A stretch of 64,000 nt of DNA from Poecilobothrus nobilitatus (taxonomy: Eukaryota > Arthropoda > Insecta > Diptera > Dolichopodidae): NCBI GenBank assembly GCA_947095535.1, contig OX352774.1:221328965-221392964 (forward strand), given 5' to 3'. The translations under genes were made by a program, and so were the position numbers. Below the pieces are notes generated by a model. The model had not been told where the DNA came from and searched no databases. It worked only from the letters and a program-made list of their open reading frames with translations. Of this stretch, positions 25,704 to 38,807 are shown one piece after another; within the stretch, counting starts at the first letter, position 1, and each line of letters starts with the position of its first letter.

Positions 25704-26131
25704 TATTAATATTTATTATGTAATTTGGTTTTACATTTTGAATGGTTTTAGATCTTTAACTAGCGGAGGGAAATACATAAAAACTTCTTTTAAAAACTAA
25801 TTTTAATTGAAATCCAATCATATTTAAAATTCCATTGCTTTAGAAGTTTTGTAAATAGATAGACGGGTAGATGGAATAGATGAACGAAATTTATTTTTAA
25901 TAACATATGTACTAAAAAAAAATAAAATGTTTATGTTAATTTTGTACATGTAAAATTAAATGTTTAAACAAAGTCTAAGTTTTTACTTGTAATAATTAAA
26001 AAATTGGGTACTTGGGTAAAATTGTGTTCGAAATTTATTTTTTTCTCTTTATTTAAATTTCAAATGTTGTGAAAAGTAAAATTTGTTATCAAAAGCTTTC
26101 TAGTTGTATATGCACATATCTATATACATAT

Positions 26132-26342
26132 TCCGTAAAATAGAACAACCCTGACTTTGTAACCAACTATAAAATCTCTTCCAATAATTTTTTTTACATA
26201 CAAGTAAATTTATTTAGAGGGAATTTTCGGGACAACCCCATTATTTTAAAACTCATGTTATTGAAATGTGCATGTAAAAATTAAATAAATTAGAAGAGAT
26301 TTTATAATTGGTTGCAAAATTAGGGTTGTTTCCTTTTTCGGA
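26132..26342. mobile_element. Foldback element with long TIRs and a 16-bp flanking direct repeat
   Basis: The element starts TCCGTAAAATAGAACAACCC and ends with the inverse of TCCGAAAAAGGAAACAACCC. The two arms continue to match for about 80 bases with scattered differences (left ACCAACTATAAAATCTCTTC, right complement ACCAATTATAAAATCTCTTC). A 16-base string ATATCTATATACATAT lies directly before it (26116-26131) and after it (26343-26358). The centre contains CGGGACAACCCCATTATTTT. Related blocks occur at 7424, 33930 and 61820. Noncoding. A 16-bp duplication is unusual for a TIR element, and because the string is TA-rich it could partly be coincidence. Confidence 0.7.
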
Positions 26343-26358
26343 ATATCTATATACATAT

Positions 26359-28178
26359 AGCTAGGAATTTTTCAATTATGTATTATTGATTATGTTTTTC
26401 GTTTCGTTCAGGTAACCAAAAAATCTGCTAAATAATCGAGTTACAATATTTATTAAAATATATATAGAGAATAAAATTTTATTTACTAACAATATCCTTT
26501 CTAAGCAGAAAATTTCCAAATATATTATATTAATTAATATTATTTTAGCTTTTATTAAAGCTCAGTTATTAATATAAAGTATTTATTAATAAGCGGTAAT
26601 TAAACTACCTAAAAATAGCTCTTGAATTTCGCTTAAAAAATAATACCAACATTTATTTTGCTGTACCCTTAAGAGATGTTTATAATAAAATAAATTATAG
26701 TTACTATAATATTATTTTAAGGATCAAAGGATCCGTTATTACAAGTATTACTTATATTATTAAAACTTAAAAAAAAAAAACGATTTCCCACATTTAAAAA
26801 AAAAAAAATACTTAACACTTATTATTTTGTAAAATACATTTGTTTTTTTTTATTAAATCTTAGATTGAAATAAATTTAAGACACAAACCATATTTAACAT
26901 TTTTAAATTATTATGGTATGTAAAATTTACAGGTTCGTGAACATTTTCAATTAAATTTCAATTTCTGTTCTTTTTTTTAAATAAAATTAAAAATTTTGTA
27001 ATAAAAGTATCAATTATTATATTCAGAAAAAAACGAAAAAAAAAAAAAAAAAAACAAGAATTCACATTAAAATTCATATAATTATTTTAAGTATTAATTT
27101 AACATTCCATTAAAATTTTTTTTGAAAATTTAAAACGAAAATTATTTTAACAGAATAATTTTATTGTTTTTTTTTTTTCTTAAAATTATTATTAGGAAAA
27201 AGATATATTAAAGTTTTTTACTTTAAAATTCGAATTAAACCAACATTTTTTTTAAATATAAATATTTTACATAATATTTTTTTTTTTCTTTCAAACATAA
27301 TAGAAAATTTTCCTATAAAATTATTGCATATTAAAAAAAATACAAAAATAACATGTACTATAAATGCATGCATGTAATATAATATTATAAGTAAAGGATT
27401 TCTTCGTCACTCTCTTGCAATATTTACAATATTATATTATATAAATTTTTATATAATATATACTTAGATATATATACTTGTATTTCAATATATACATACA
27501 CATTTATGTAAGTGATTGGTATAATATATAGGTATACTTTGTTTAAAAACTTGAAATATTTTTTAATTTAAAAATATCACGAGAAAAAAAAAAGTCCTTT
27601 TTTTTATTTTTACATTTTTTTTTTTTGTTTTTTTTTTTTATTATTTGGTGTGGTATTTTTATGCAATTATTATACGACAACATGCACTTTCTGATACAAT
27701 ACAATATTAAATACAATATTAGAATTCTTGTATAATATAGTTAAACTCACCTATCAAAAAAATTTATGGAAATTGTACATTTTTTTTAAATGCATCTCTT
27801 CTATTTTGGTTTTTAGGTAACAAAGGCGAAGTTTTTTGTTTTTTTTTTTCTGTTTTATGCATGTGTATAATATTATATTAAAAATTTGTTTTTTTGTCAA
27901 GAATTTAAATACGAGAAAAGTTTGGAAAAAAGTTTAATTTGAAAAAATATAATTGTATATAAAATTTTATTAAAAAAATACGGAAGGTATTAAAACAAAA
28001 ATCTGTCTGATTTTTTTTTTTGATTTTCAATATTTTATCTATTAGCAAATTTTCATCCAAAACATTTTTAGTATTGTCTTATTTTTTTCAATTGCAATTT
28101 TAAATGTTAATTTATAACTAGCAATTAGCTGCCACGGCAGCCTTCTTAAATCTTATAATATTTATTTATATATAAATG
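26359..28178. other. AT-rich noncoding DNA
   Basis: Strong A/T homopolymer content (for example an A-run near 27036-27055) and no gene or element recognised. Confidence 0.5.
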
Positions 28179-28310
28179 TGAGGTCTCGGTCGCTTAGTGA
28201 GTAAGAACGTTTAAAATACGCTGTAAACATCGACGGAGTGTGGGTTCGAATCCCACACATGTTGTAAGAGTAATTCCCCCATACGACATGTACTGCCACG
28301 CCAGAAATTT
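28179..28310 (+). mobile_element. SINE family B head with intact B-box, 3'-truncated
   Basis: The head GAGGTCTCGGTCGCTTAGTG carries an A-box-like segment. GCTGTAAACATCGACGGAGTG precedes GGTTCGAATCC, which matches the polymerase III B-box consensus, and the body CCCCATACGACATGTACTGCC follows. The element stops after CCACGCCAGAAA without the usual TTGTCACATTTA block or poly(A). It could still be transcribed by polymerase III in principle. A true tRNA gene is unlikely because the 5' and 3' ends do not pair. Confidence 0.75.
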
Positions 28311-31300
28311 TATGTTATATAACTATTTCATATTCATAATTTATAATATGTAATTGAATCTAATATTTTTGTATCTGACATTACATAAATATATTATGTA
28401 CTAGGGGCCTTTGTTAATGTGTAGTCAAATTCTATGTTAAATCCCAATTCATTTAATAGACAGTTGCAGTTTAAAAAAATAGAATTTATGGAAAAAGTAC
28501 TATCCGTAAAAAATCAAAAAGCAAAACCAAATTCGTCAAAGCGCTAACTGAAATTATTTTTAACGCCAAAACAGAATTAAATTGTATAAAGAGCCTGTAG
28601 TTGATGTACATATATTTAGATTATTTAGTATTGTGAGTGAGGACTATTATGTCTATTTATTTATCGAGTTCGAAATAAATGTTTTAAAGGTACGTGGGGA
28701 AAACAGAATAGGTATCCGTAAAACCTTCGTAAAATGTACAAACAAAGTTTGGAGCAAAAATTCAATTAAATTTTTTTATAGGCGACGTTGTCTGTAACAA
28801 TATTGCCATTGTTCGTTTTATCTTGCCCTAATGTAAACAATTTAAAATCTGAAAAGACCGTATATTTGGCGTACATTGTACTTGGTACAGAGGACGAGAA
28901 AACCGTACAAATATTACCACAATTGTACAAATGGTAATTCTGCATAAAATTGACATACAAAATATTTAAAAATAAAAAATTATTCAAATTTAATTTTTGT
29001 TGTAAGAACTGCTGCATACTAAAATTTAAGTAGTTATATGTGAGGAAATTTAATTCAAAAAAGAATGCAATTAGAAAAGTTTTCTAATCGCTTCAAATAA
29101 TATAAATACTAACATTCATACATAAATGCAACAATTTAATAGAAAAGTACAAAACCAAAACAATTATATATTTGAATTTTAAAGAGACTCTGCCCGCTGG
29201 TCATACATAAGTACATAGTTAGATACATATTGATTATTAATATCAGATCAATGTCATTCATCATTATTTAAAATTTCAATACATATTGTGATAAATGATG
29301 ATTTTTATCAATTTTTAAATGTTTTTCTTTATACATGCATAACTTAAAGTGTTGTTTATGTTTTATTATTAATATTACGTATAGGTTTTATAGTAGAAAA
29401 ATCGTAAAAGATATGTAGTTACTGATGTTCAAAGCTTGAAACAGAATTCATAATACGTATAGTATGTGGCTGAAAACTACTAAATTATAGATATTGTATG
29501 TATTTTTATACTTTAACTTTTATTACAAATGTCTTTAAAATAAAAAATAAAAAAATTTTATTTATAATTAAGATGGATAGATCGAAACATGTAAGGATAC
29601 AGAAAAATTGCATATAAATCAGGTGATTTATTTCGAAGAATCATTAAGATAATACTTATAAATTAGATGTAACCCAAGTTGGACTGTCCAATATAAGTAA
29701 ATAATAAGTACATTTTAATTTCTTACAACCAATGTATTATAGTATTGTCTGAAATTAAATTAAATCAGAAAGAGTATATATAGTACGTATGAACAATAAT
29801 TTATGTTATTGTTACCATAATAATTAATCATGTTTTACAAAATTTTAGATATCTGACTTAATCAGTAATGAAATATATTTTCCTAAACTTTGGAGTTGTA
29901 TGACAGCTACTCTAACCATACAACAGCTGCAATTAAGCCTTTGCCCCGGATAAATTTCGGAGCTACCCGAAACTGTTACGTTCGATTAACCAAATTTTAT
30001 GGAAGTCGTTAACTACTTTTAACAAAATACCCTGGAATAATATTGAACTTCTTTAGACACTCTGTTATTTTTATATAAAAAAAGAAATTGTATGGAAACT
30101 ACTCGAACCCGCCGGTTGAACTTGTTCAATTACAATAGTAAAACTAACAATTTTACAAATGTATTTTACATTTCAGAATCCTAGCTCCATCATTTATTGA
30201 AATATCGTGTCGATGTGGACGAACGTAATTGGCTAAATCGATTCAGAATTTGGTTTTGATCAAAAGTATTATATACTTTGATATGTCTAATTCTTTTCTT
30301 TTAAAGTGTCACAAATGAAATGACAAAAATATTATATCCTGAGAACTACATTTGGACGGCTATAAAAATTTATTAACAATAATATGAAATATTCTAATAA
30401 TAGCTATACTCAATAAAGTCGTTTTAAAGTGTTGAACAATCAATAATCTGATCCATACGATATCTTTTTTTATTTGTTATATTTAGATTTTAGTTCTATT
30501 CTGAATTTATTTATTTTTATCTGCTTCAGATATTAATTTATATTGCCGTATTAAAAATATTTCTATTAAGATATAAGAATGATTGGCGATATTTCAATGT
30601 TCCATTAGTTTATGTTGAAACCTATATTACATTGTATCCTAGATACAAACCTTTAATTATATAATTTTTTTCTTTCTGTATCATAGTTCGTTCATCTTTT
30701 CTATCTAAAGTGCAGATTAATAAAAGAACTTTAATTAAAAATTAAAACATATTATGCATATATAAAATAAAAAAAATAAAAAAAACCCAATAACCAGATA
30801 TTTTCTGATCCTTCCTAGTTACATTAATTTTTTTTTTCCAATATACATTTCTTTAAACTCCTTTTCCTTATATATACTTTTTCTTTTTCTTTTTTTATTA
30901 TTATTATTATTATTGTTATTTTTATTATTATTATTATTTTTATAATATTATTTTATAACTATAAAACATGTGTTTTTGTTAAAGTTTATTGTTGCAGTCA
31001 GGATATCTCTTCCGTCGTATATTAAAAGTGAATACAAGACTGATTTGTATTCTATTGTTAGTTGTATGTATTTGTATATAATATATGTATATAACAATAT
31101 TATATTCACATGAAGTTTAAAAAAAAAACAAAAAAAAAAGAAATTGAAATGAAAACAAAAAAAAAAAAATTGTAGAAATTATTAAGAAATAAAAGAAAAT
31201 AAAGAAACACATAAGTAATGTAAAAGTCACCTACAATTTACGTTACCTTAGTCATATACAAAAAAAAAACAAACAAAACAACAAATTTGATTCTGTATCA

Positions 31301-33929
31301 CATGTTAAATTGAGGTAAAAAAAAAAAAAAAAGAAAATTTTGAAAAGTGAGAAGGTAAAAATCAGTTTTTTTTTTCAAAATTAATTTTTACTTTTGTATT
31401 TTGTAGTTTTGTAGTTTTTATAAGGTCGATTGTGTACGGAAAAGGAGAACGAATGCTCAAATGCATGTGCTTTGCGTTTGGATTATTAATATCCGCTTAT
31501 TAGATTTCCTGACGACATTTTTAATATATATTATATAAAAACAAAAACAAAAAGAAAATTGTATTCTAATACATTTATATTATACTAGTTTTTTTTTTTT
31601 TGTACTTCTATAAATTTGTGTTATATGGTTACATTTATATATAATGCAACTACAACGAACGTCAACTAACCTTTAATGTATGCAATAATAAAAAAATAGG
31701 GTATTTTGTTTAATTTTTTCACCCTTACATTTTAAAATATTTGTTAGGATTTGTGTGATGGTATATTGTATTGCGAGTACAAGAAAAGTCGTGAAATGTG
31801 AAAAATTTAAAAAAAAAAATATATATATGTAATCGCAACATTTAACAAACCTAAGCGAATTTGCTTTTTTTTTTTTGTACAGAATGATTTAGAATTAAGA
31901 TTACATTTTATACTTATGCAAAAATAATTACTGTACAGAGTGTTACAATTGGAAAAATCTAATTTGCAAAACAATTTTAACAATTTAATATCTATATTTT
32001 ATTATAATTTTACAAATTTAAATGTTTTTTATTTGAAAACATAAATTACATAAATTATAAAATAAAATGGAATTATTATAATAAAAATTTCAATATCTTA
32101 ATTGATAGTTTCTCTTATCAAGTAATTGTTTAGACTGCTCTTAATGTTATTAGATAAAGGTGCCTAGTCATAGAGTTTTTTTGTTTTGTCCTAAATATTA
32201 TTATTTTTGAAATCTTTACACCGAACCTGAATCTCACCGAACTATTAGGTACAAGTTTTAGATAAAATTTCTTCACATTAGAATTAAGTCTTATTTTGTA
32301 CTTTCTCCTATTGAACATTTTCTTTACAAATTTTCGACGTTAGGTAGAGCGTGACTCTATTATTTAGTAATTAAAATGTTAATGCATTTAGTAAATTCTC
32401 AAATCACAAAATAACGTCTTCATTTTGTATCTGAACTGCGCTCAAACTGATTTTATGCCCATTCCACTGAAATAATTTCACTAATCATAATCAATTTATT
32501 ACATTAGGCACAATTTTACTAAAACTTTTGCACTAAAAATAATTCAAATAATAAGGCAAAATTCCACTAGTTATATAATTTCATGAGCGAGCAAATCCAC
32601 TCGAGAAATATCACTTTTTATTTCTCAAACGCATTTAAAGTTAAAAATCGCCGCAATTTTATGCAATTGTTCCGTCGTCAAATTGTGAATGGTGTGTACA
32701 GTGTGATTGTACTTAGTGAAATTATGATAAGTAGAATTATGCTAGTGGGATGGCCCGATTACTCCTCAAATTAGTTATAAAATCAAAGATTGTCTAATAA
32801 GATTTGTGGTATCAAAAATAGCGTACCCTTACCATTTATTGAGATGGTATTAAAATGGAATTCCCTAGCATTAATTAAAACCTTGCACTTGTATTATCTA
32901 TCTCTAGCGTATCATATCAGATCTAATATAGAGTAATATATTTTGTATGTGATATTTTTTGTATGAGACATTGTGTAACGTGATTTTTAACATAAATATA
33001 TGTGCATTCTTACTTAAAAATCACATCTAAATTTCACTTTTTTTTTTTTTTGTGTGTAATTTTCTATAATATTATTATTAAAAAGTAAAAAAAAACTAAA
33101 AATATCTTGTAGTTAATGGTATAGAAATGTTTTTTTTTTTATTTGGTTTTTAAAAATTTAATTTAATCAAGAGGTGTTGAAATATTAACTAAGATTATAG
33201 AGTTTATATTTTCTTACGTATAGTAAGAAACGAAAGTAGCTAAAATAATTATAATTTTCAAAATAAAAGGGGGGTTAATTTTAAGAATTTGAAGAAAGAA
33301 AATGAAACAAATAAAAAAAAATTATTTCTTAAAAAAAAACAAAGAAAATATTTAAAGACCTTAAAGACAAATATACAAATCTTTATATTTATATAAATAA
33401 TAATAAATTTACAATTAGTTAAATTTATAAGAAATTAGAATTAAATGGAAAATATTAAGGAAAATATTTTAAAGTAAAAGAAAATAATTATAAGTATAAG
33501 TATTTTCTTTATTAGTTTTATTATAGAAAGATAGAAAGAAAATTTTTAATATAATTTGAAAGTATTTTATTTAATTGGTTACAAGTTAATTTGTAAAGTA
33601 TGGTATTTCGAGTTTTCTTTTCTGGTGACCCTAAAAATCTCTTTAAACCTCTAAATCTATAGTTTAAATTTATTTATTTACTAACGTCGTGACTCGTTTA
33701 ATGGAATCATATCGTACAGTTTTAAAAATAATCGAGATTAGTTTTTAAGCAAATGTCGTATTCATAGGTGGCAAATTACAGAGTTGCAGGGGAATGGTGT
33801 CATATTTCCAAAAAAACAAAATTTCAAAATATTGAAAAAGAAATCCACAAAATGAAATAATATACTCTTTGGTATTGATGATATAGTTTTTAGCAAGCTT
33901 TCAAACTTCAAACTCTAAAAATTTTATTA
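28311..33929. other. AT-rich noncoding DNA
   Basis: About 5.6 kb without a supported gene. It holds a somewhat GC-richer patch at 29890-30250 with no recognisable frame, an (ATT)n microsatellite (listed separately), and an ATG-started 63-codon frame at 32583-32774 in a patch with fewer homopolymers. That frame has no recognised motif. Confidence 0.45.
30893..30945 (+). repeat. (ATT)n microsatellite
   Basis: Runs of TATTATTATT with one interruption (TATTGTTATTTT) form a trinucleotide microsatellite of about 50 bases. Confidence 0.85.
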
Positions 33930-34500
33930 GTGGGGGCGGCATGCGAAAATGAAAGGAGGAATTTGGCAGCGATATAGCACTACTTATTTTTAATACTTTG
34001 GTATTAAAATATGTTATTAAAAAAATAATTAGGAAGAATTTTAAAATTGGTTACAAAATCAGAATTGTATAATATGTAGATACATTATACATACATATAT
34101 ATATACACATATATACATACATATATATATGTATATATATATGTGAGATTCTGAATTAGGAATAATTTTAAAGTTGAATTCAAAATTAGAGCTATATGCT
34201 TTTTCCAGAATATTTTTACAGTTGGAGTTACAGTTGGGTACAAAATCAGGATTTCAATAATTTGTTTAAAAGGGATTTGAAGGCGGCAGTCCCCATACTG
34301 TATTAAAACATTTTTCTTGAAATATGTATATATGTAAAATAAAAATAGATGGGATTTTATAATTGATTACAAAATCAGGGTCCCAACAATTTGTTTAGCG
34401 GAGTGGTAGCCTCCACTATTTTAAATGCTATGTTGTTGAAATATGCACCTAAAAAAATATCAGGAGCGATTTTATAGTTATTTACAAAATCAGAGTAATT
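33930..34500 (+). repeat. Tandem array of family F units (about 115-130 bp)
   Basis: The anchor TTACAAAATCAG or GTACAAAATCAG recurs at about 34050, 34238, 34367 and 34482. Between anchors lie related blocks: CAATTTGTTTAGCGGAGTGG / CAATAATTTGTTTAAAAGGG, GGCAGTCCCCATACTG / GGTAGCCTCCACTATT, and TTGTTGAAATATGCACC / TTCTTGAAATATGTAT. A TA-rich microsatellite (34078-34142) separates the first unit from the rest and is followed by GTGAGATTCTGAATTAGG, the block shared with 20035 and 61820. Noncoding; the internal order suggests duplication of part of a foldback element. Confidence 0.65.
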
Positions 34501-37411
34501 TTTGAATTTTGGATTTATTTTAAGTAGAATTTTTTTTTTTGTGAAACATTTTTTTGGAACTGTTTTTTTTTTTTGGAATTTCGTACCCAAACTTTCAGTG
34601 GTATTTTTTAGTTCCACTACTATAATAATTATATTTCTTTTGTCAGAAAATTCGCCGTGATTAAAACATTTTAAAAATATATTGTGTCAATGTTTCGAAT
34701 GTTATTTATTAAAGTCTCTATAATTATTATTATTTGTGTAGATAATATGAAAACTTATACAATTTCTTTATCGGAATATATTATATTATATTTTCTGACG
34801 AAAATTTTACGAATCATTTTAGATTGATTGTTCTAAGTTTAATAATTATATAAAATAATATCTCTATAAAATAATGCACACTAATCTATACTATACCTAT
34901 TAATTTACAATAATTTTAGTACATATATTTAAACAAAAATCTTTCAGTTCTAATAATTTATTTATTTAATTATTCGAAATTAACGTTTTAACATGATATT
35001 TACTTCAATTAATTAAAAAAGTAACTTCTACTTAATTCATTAAATATAAAAAAAAAAAAACAACTGTTAAATTTACAAAATATCTATAGGTACATATGTA
35101 TTTGAATTTAATCATATTTTTTTTTTAATATGCGAACATTTATAATCCGTTTTAATCTATAAATACATATATACATAATTAGTTTTCTATATTTAGAAAC
35201 ATATTTCTATTTGCATTCTATATAGCCGCCCATTCATGAAATTCATTTTGATCTTCATTTAAATTCTAATTTTGTTTTTATTTTTTTTGCTATTATTACT
35301 GTACATATATTTGTGCATTTAAATATATATATTTTATATTTATAATTTAATTGAATGACTTAATTTAAAATAATGGTAATAAAAGCCCAAAAAAAAAAAA
35401 AAAAATAAACAAAAATTAGGTACAGTTTATATCACCAAAATGTCATTATAAAGTATCTACTTAATAAAATAATGTCCTTGTTGATGTCCTTATTTTTTTG
35501 TAATTTGTTTTTTCTTTTTTCCTTTTTCATTTAAAAATTTCAATTTCACTGTTGTATATTATATCAGCTATCTCTTTTTTACATTAGATTTTGTAACTTA
35601 ACATATATATTATTTTTGTTACTGTTTATGTTTTTTTTTATGCTGAAATAATCAGAAAAAAAAAATTTTTTTTATGCTACTTTATTGTCAATAATAACGG
35701 TTTTTTAATATATACTTTATTGAAAAATACAAAAAAAAAGATAATAATAATAATCAAAAAAAAAAAAAAAAACGGAAAATCAAAAAATAAACAATACAAA
35801 ATACCGCAATATTATTGCAATTATTTGGTGAAAGGTTGAAGAATCGAACTTAACAATTCATTTTAAATTTTACAAAATCATATGCATGAATTTCGCAAAA
35901 TGAAGGGGGGGAGGGGGGAGAGGGGTTTTGTACAATATGCGGTTTTTATAGATTATCCACAATGTAACGGGATTTATATAATATAAATATGGATACAAAT
36001 AATGTATAAAATTTCATATAATGAAATGTGGGTGTGTTTGTACATTTATGGTTTATATAGACTTACACTTAAAGTATATTATAATATTTTGGAATGAAAG
36101 AAAATATACATTAATAGACGAAATAAAAAATATAATGGTATATTTTAGAATGGTGTATAAAATTTGATCTTTAAAATCGAATACATTTGAATATCATAAT
36201 CGTTGCATAATTATAGGTTAAATTTTAAAATAAATTAAAAATATATGTACTCAAAACAAAAAAAAAGATAAATTTTTTCTTATTTCAAAGTATTATTTAC
36301 AAAAATTGTTTGAAAACAAAAAAACTAACCCTCAAGATTTTATTTCTCTTTAACTTTTCACAACGTAAAGTTAGATATATTTCAAGGAATATGGATATAA
36401 GATTGGTTATTTGAATCTGGAAGATATCTTCATCTTAAATAGAAGGAAACTATTTTGTTAACAACTTTTCAGTTTTTTATTCCTTCTGGGTTTAACGTTC
36501 GAAAATCGTTACCTTACCTTACCAAGAAAACATTTTTATCGTGAAAATGTAAAGGAAAACATTAGAGCAGTTAGAAAAAAATATTATCTTAATGTATCCA
36601 TGTGTTTGGCTCTTTAAATTTATTTTGGTCAGAAAAAAAAAATATTATAATAGTTTATTCATATTTTTGCATACAAATGTATTTTATTGGTTGGTAAATA
36701 TGGAAAATTTCTTCTCTGTCGTTTTCCTTTTTTGTTTTGTACTGTTTTAATATTGAAATTGATAAATAAATATGCGATTATGCGGACATTTAACGAATAA
36801 CTGTTTGTTTTTTTTCTTTTTTTGAGGGTGCAATTATTTCTGCACAAACTGTTATATTTTACTTTATACTATTAATGCTATGGTTTAATAGAAAGTCATA
36901 AAATTAAGAAGACAATAATACCAAAAAACAAAAATAAAAGTAAGGATAAATAATATAAAATTGCACATTTGTCACAAAAAATGACTGTAATAAAAACAAA
37001 ATTAATATTTTTTTGTTTTTGTTTTATTTAATAGATATTTCCTCAAATATTATATTATTATTGTAAATATTGCCTTTTCAGCAATTTGACCATAAAATAC
37101 TTATAATTGTATTTTCTTATTTTTTATTGAACATATATAAATTTTTCAAACTGTTATTAAAAATTATAATGACTTATTTAGCTTAAAAAAAAAAAAATAA
37201 GAAAAATTCAATGAACATTTTTAATTAGTTTAATTAAGGTTTAAAAAATGTTTTTAATTTCTTTTAACGAAAAAAATAGTTTTGATCCTTGTATTTAAGA
37301 GATAGTATATTTAAGAATAACCAAAGATTTCATTCAGATATTAACATTATTTTTGAAAAGTCGGGTCCATCTGTTTACAAAACTTCTAAGACTTTTAAAA
37401 TGAAGCAATGG
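34501..37411. other. AT-rich noncoding DNA
   Basis: No gene recognised. A G-rich tract at 35905-35925 is listed separately. The end (about 37355-37411) repeats the GTCCATCTGTTTACAAAACTTC block of the HINE-like family, so a small fragment of that family abuts the copy at 37412. Confidence 0.45.
35905..35925 (+). other. Lone G-rich tract, possible G-quadruplex
   Basis: Seven Gs, A, six Gs, AGA and four Gs lie in succession in DNA that is otherwise almost free of G runs. At least four GGG tracts with short loops are available, the textbook condition for a G-quadruplex. No motif around it shows a function. Confidence 0.6.
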
Positions 37412-38021
37412 TTTTTAGCACATTTCCAAAAAAAATTTGAAAACATGTGCCTATTATTTTCACTATGTCCGTCCGTCTGTTTACAAAACTTCACCATTAA
37501 AGATAGAGAAAAACAATTTTAACCATGGATAGGTCTCATAAAAAAATCAATATTGTAGAACAATTTTTTCATATAGACCTGTCCATTACGGAGCTGCAGC
37601 CCCTCCAACTTTGAAAAAGCTCGGTTTTTAAATGCGTCTATATAACTCATGTTCTACTTAACATTTTAAGCACTTAGACACTTCTATGTCTTCCCGAAGA
37701 AAAATTTGTACAAGTGCCTAAGTGCCTAAAAAATTGTAGGCACTTAGGCACTTGTACAAATTTTTCTTCGGGAAGACATAAAAATTAAAACTTCAATTAC
37801 ATATTTTTACACGTGTTAACGGTTTTTCATAGTTATATAGCGTTCCGGACTTATAGCTCCTCAAAATTGTAAGAAAGTAGTGCTATTTTCAAATATTTTT
37901 TTATATGAAATTTTAAAATTTGCAAAATCACAATTCTAAACAGTTTGTATTATCTTTTATGCGCATGCGTAAATGCGAAATATGCGCTTTTAAAAACCGT
38001 TGGTTTACATTCTGCCTTGTT
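37412..38021 (+). mobile_element. HINE-like repeat copy, internally deleted, carrying a perfect hairpin
   Basis: The 5' end TTTTTAGCACATTTCCAAAA and a short GTCCGTCCGTC block match the copy at 40351. The 3' end keeps TTTTAAAAACCGTTGGTTTAC and CATTCTGCCTTGTT. The length is 610 bases against 1.3-1.8 kb for the full copies, because most of the 477-bp unit region is gone. A 43-bp inverted repeat (37685-37780) lies in the middle. Noncoding. Confidence 0.75.
37685..37780. repeat. Perfect 43-bp inverted repeat with 10-base loop
   Basis: The left arm 37685-37727 begins TATGTCTTCCCGAAGAAAAA and the right arm 37738-37780 is its exact reverse complement; the loop is AAAAAATTGT. The right arm matches the normal HINE-like sequence (ACTTAGGCAC..., CTTCGGCAAGACATAAAAAT), so the left arm is an inverted copy inserted beside it. 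With no mismatch over 43 bases in an otherwise diverged element, it is probably recent. Confidence 0.9.
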
Positions 38022-38049
38022 TAAAAATACTTAGACCTCATAAAAAATT

Positions 38050-38430
38050 TTTTTTGTGAAATTATTTTTTTATGTAGCCACAATCATTGCCGTGGTGTGG
38101 TACAGTTTCTCAAAGTTGAAAAAATTTCTATTTTCATAATATCATGTTAACATTTTTTAATTTAAAAACGTCAAATAACAGAAAATTGTGGAACTTTCAT
38201 AAATTTATATAAAAATTATATAATTTTTTGTAATTAAAGTATTTCAGTTTATGCTTGTTTGAAACCACAAATTTTGTATAATTAATTGATTCTTCTTTTC
38301 TTGTGGAACCAAGTTTAGTCAAACATTTCAAATTTTGAAGAAACGAAGATAAAAATAAACAGAAGCCAGCTCAGAAATGTTTGTACTTCTTCTTGTTTAA
38401 AAGCCCTTAAGAGTCAAAAATTGAAATACT
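38050..38430 (+). mobile_element. Degenerate fragment of the HINE-like repeat
   Basis: Blocks TATGTAGCCACAATCATTGC, CTCAAAGTTGAAAAAATTTC, AAAAACGTCAAATAACAG, GAAACCACAAATTTTG and TAAAAGCCCTTAAGAGTC follow the order of the better copy at 40351 (GTAGCCCCCCCC, CTCAAACTTTGAAAAAGCCC, AAAACGTCATTCGACAG). Diverged and lacking both ends. It stops before the SINE at 38527. Confidence 0.45.
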
Positions 38431-38776
38431 ATTTTACTACTATTTACATACAATTTTGTAAATTGGAATACTGTACAAATTTGTTTAAACTAAACGATAA
38501 AAACTGAGATGGGCTCTTTAAAGAATTTATTTATATTAATATTACGTACATAATGTAATGCAATATTATTGAACCATCGGCTACTAAGGCCATTATCGGT
38601 TTTTATACTATTATTAAATTATATATTATTTATTTTATTTTTATTATATACTATATATTTACATTATATTTGGTCGTAAGGGGGTATGTAAAGAAACAAA
38701 CACTTACGACCTCTGCAGGGATCGAATCCACACTCCTTCGGTTAATACGCCACACACCTACCCGCCACACGCTACC

Positions 38777-38807
<31 letters not shown>

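Noticed and set aside
28179..28265. Possible tRNA gene
   Set aside because: A- and B-boxes are present, but the acceptor ends do not pair and the body continues into the family B SINE sequence, so it is a SINE head.
28582..29017. Overlapping 71- and 83-codon frames
   Set aside because: They lie on opposite strands over partly the same DNA with no recognisable motif or splice support.
32583..32774. 63-codon ATG-started frame in a less AT-rich patch
   Set aside because: No motif, no splice or promoter context; a frame this short is expected by chance in a patch with fewer stops.
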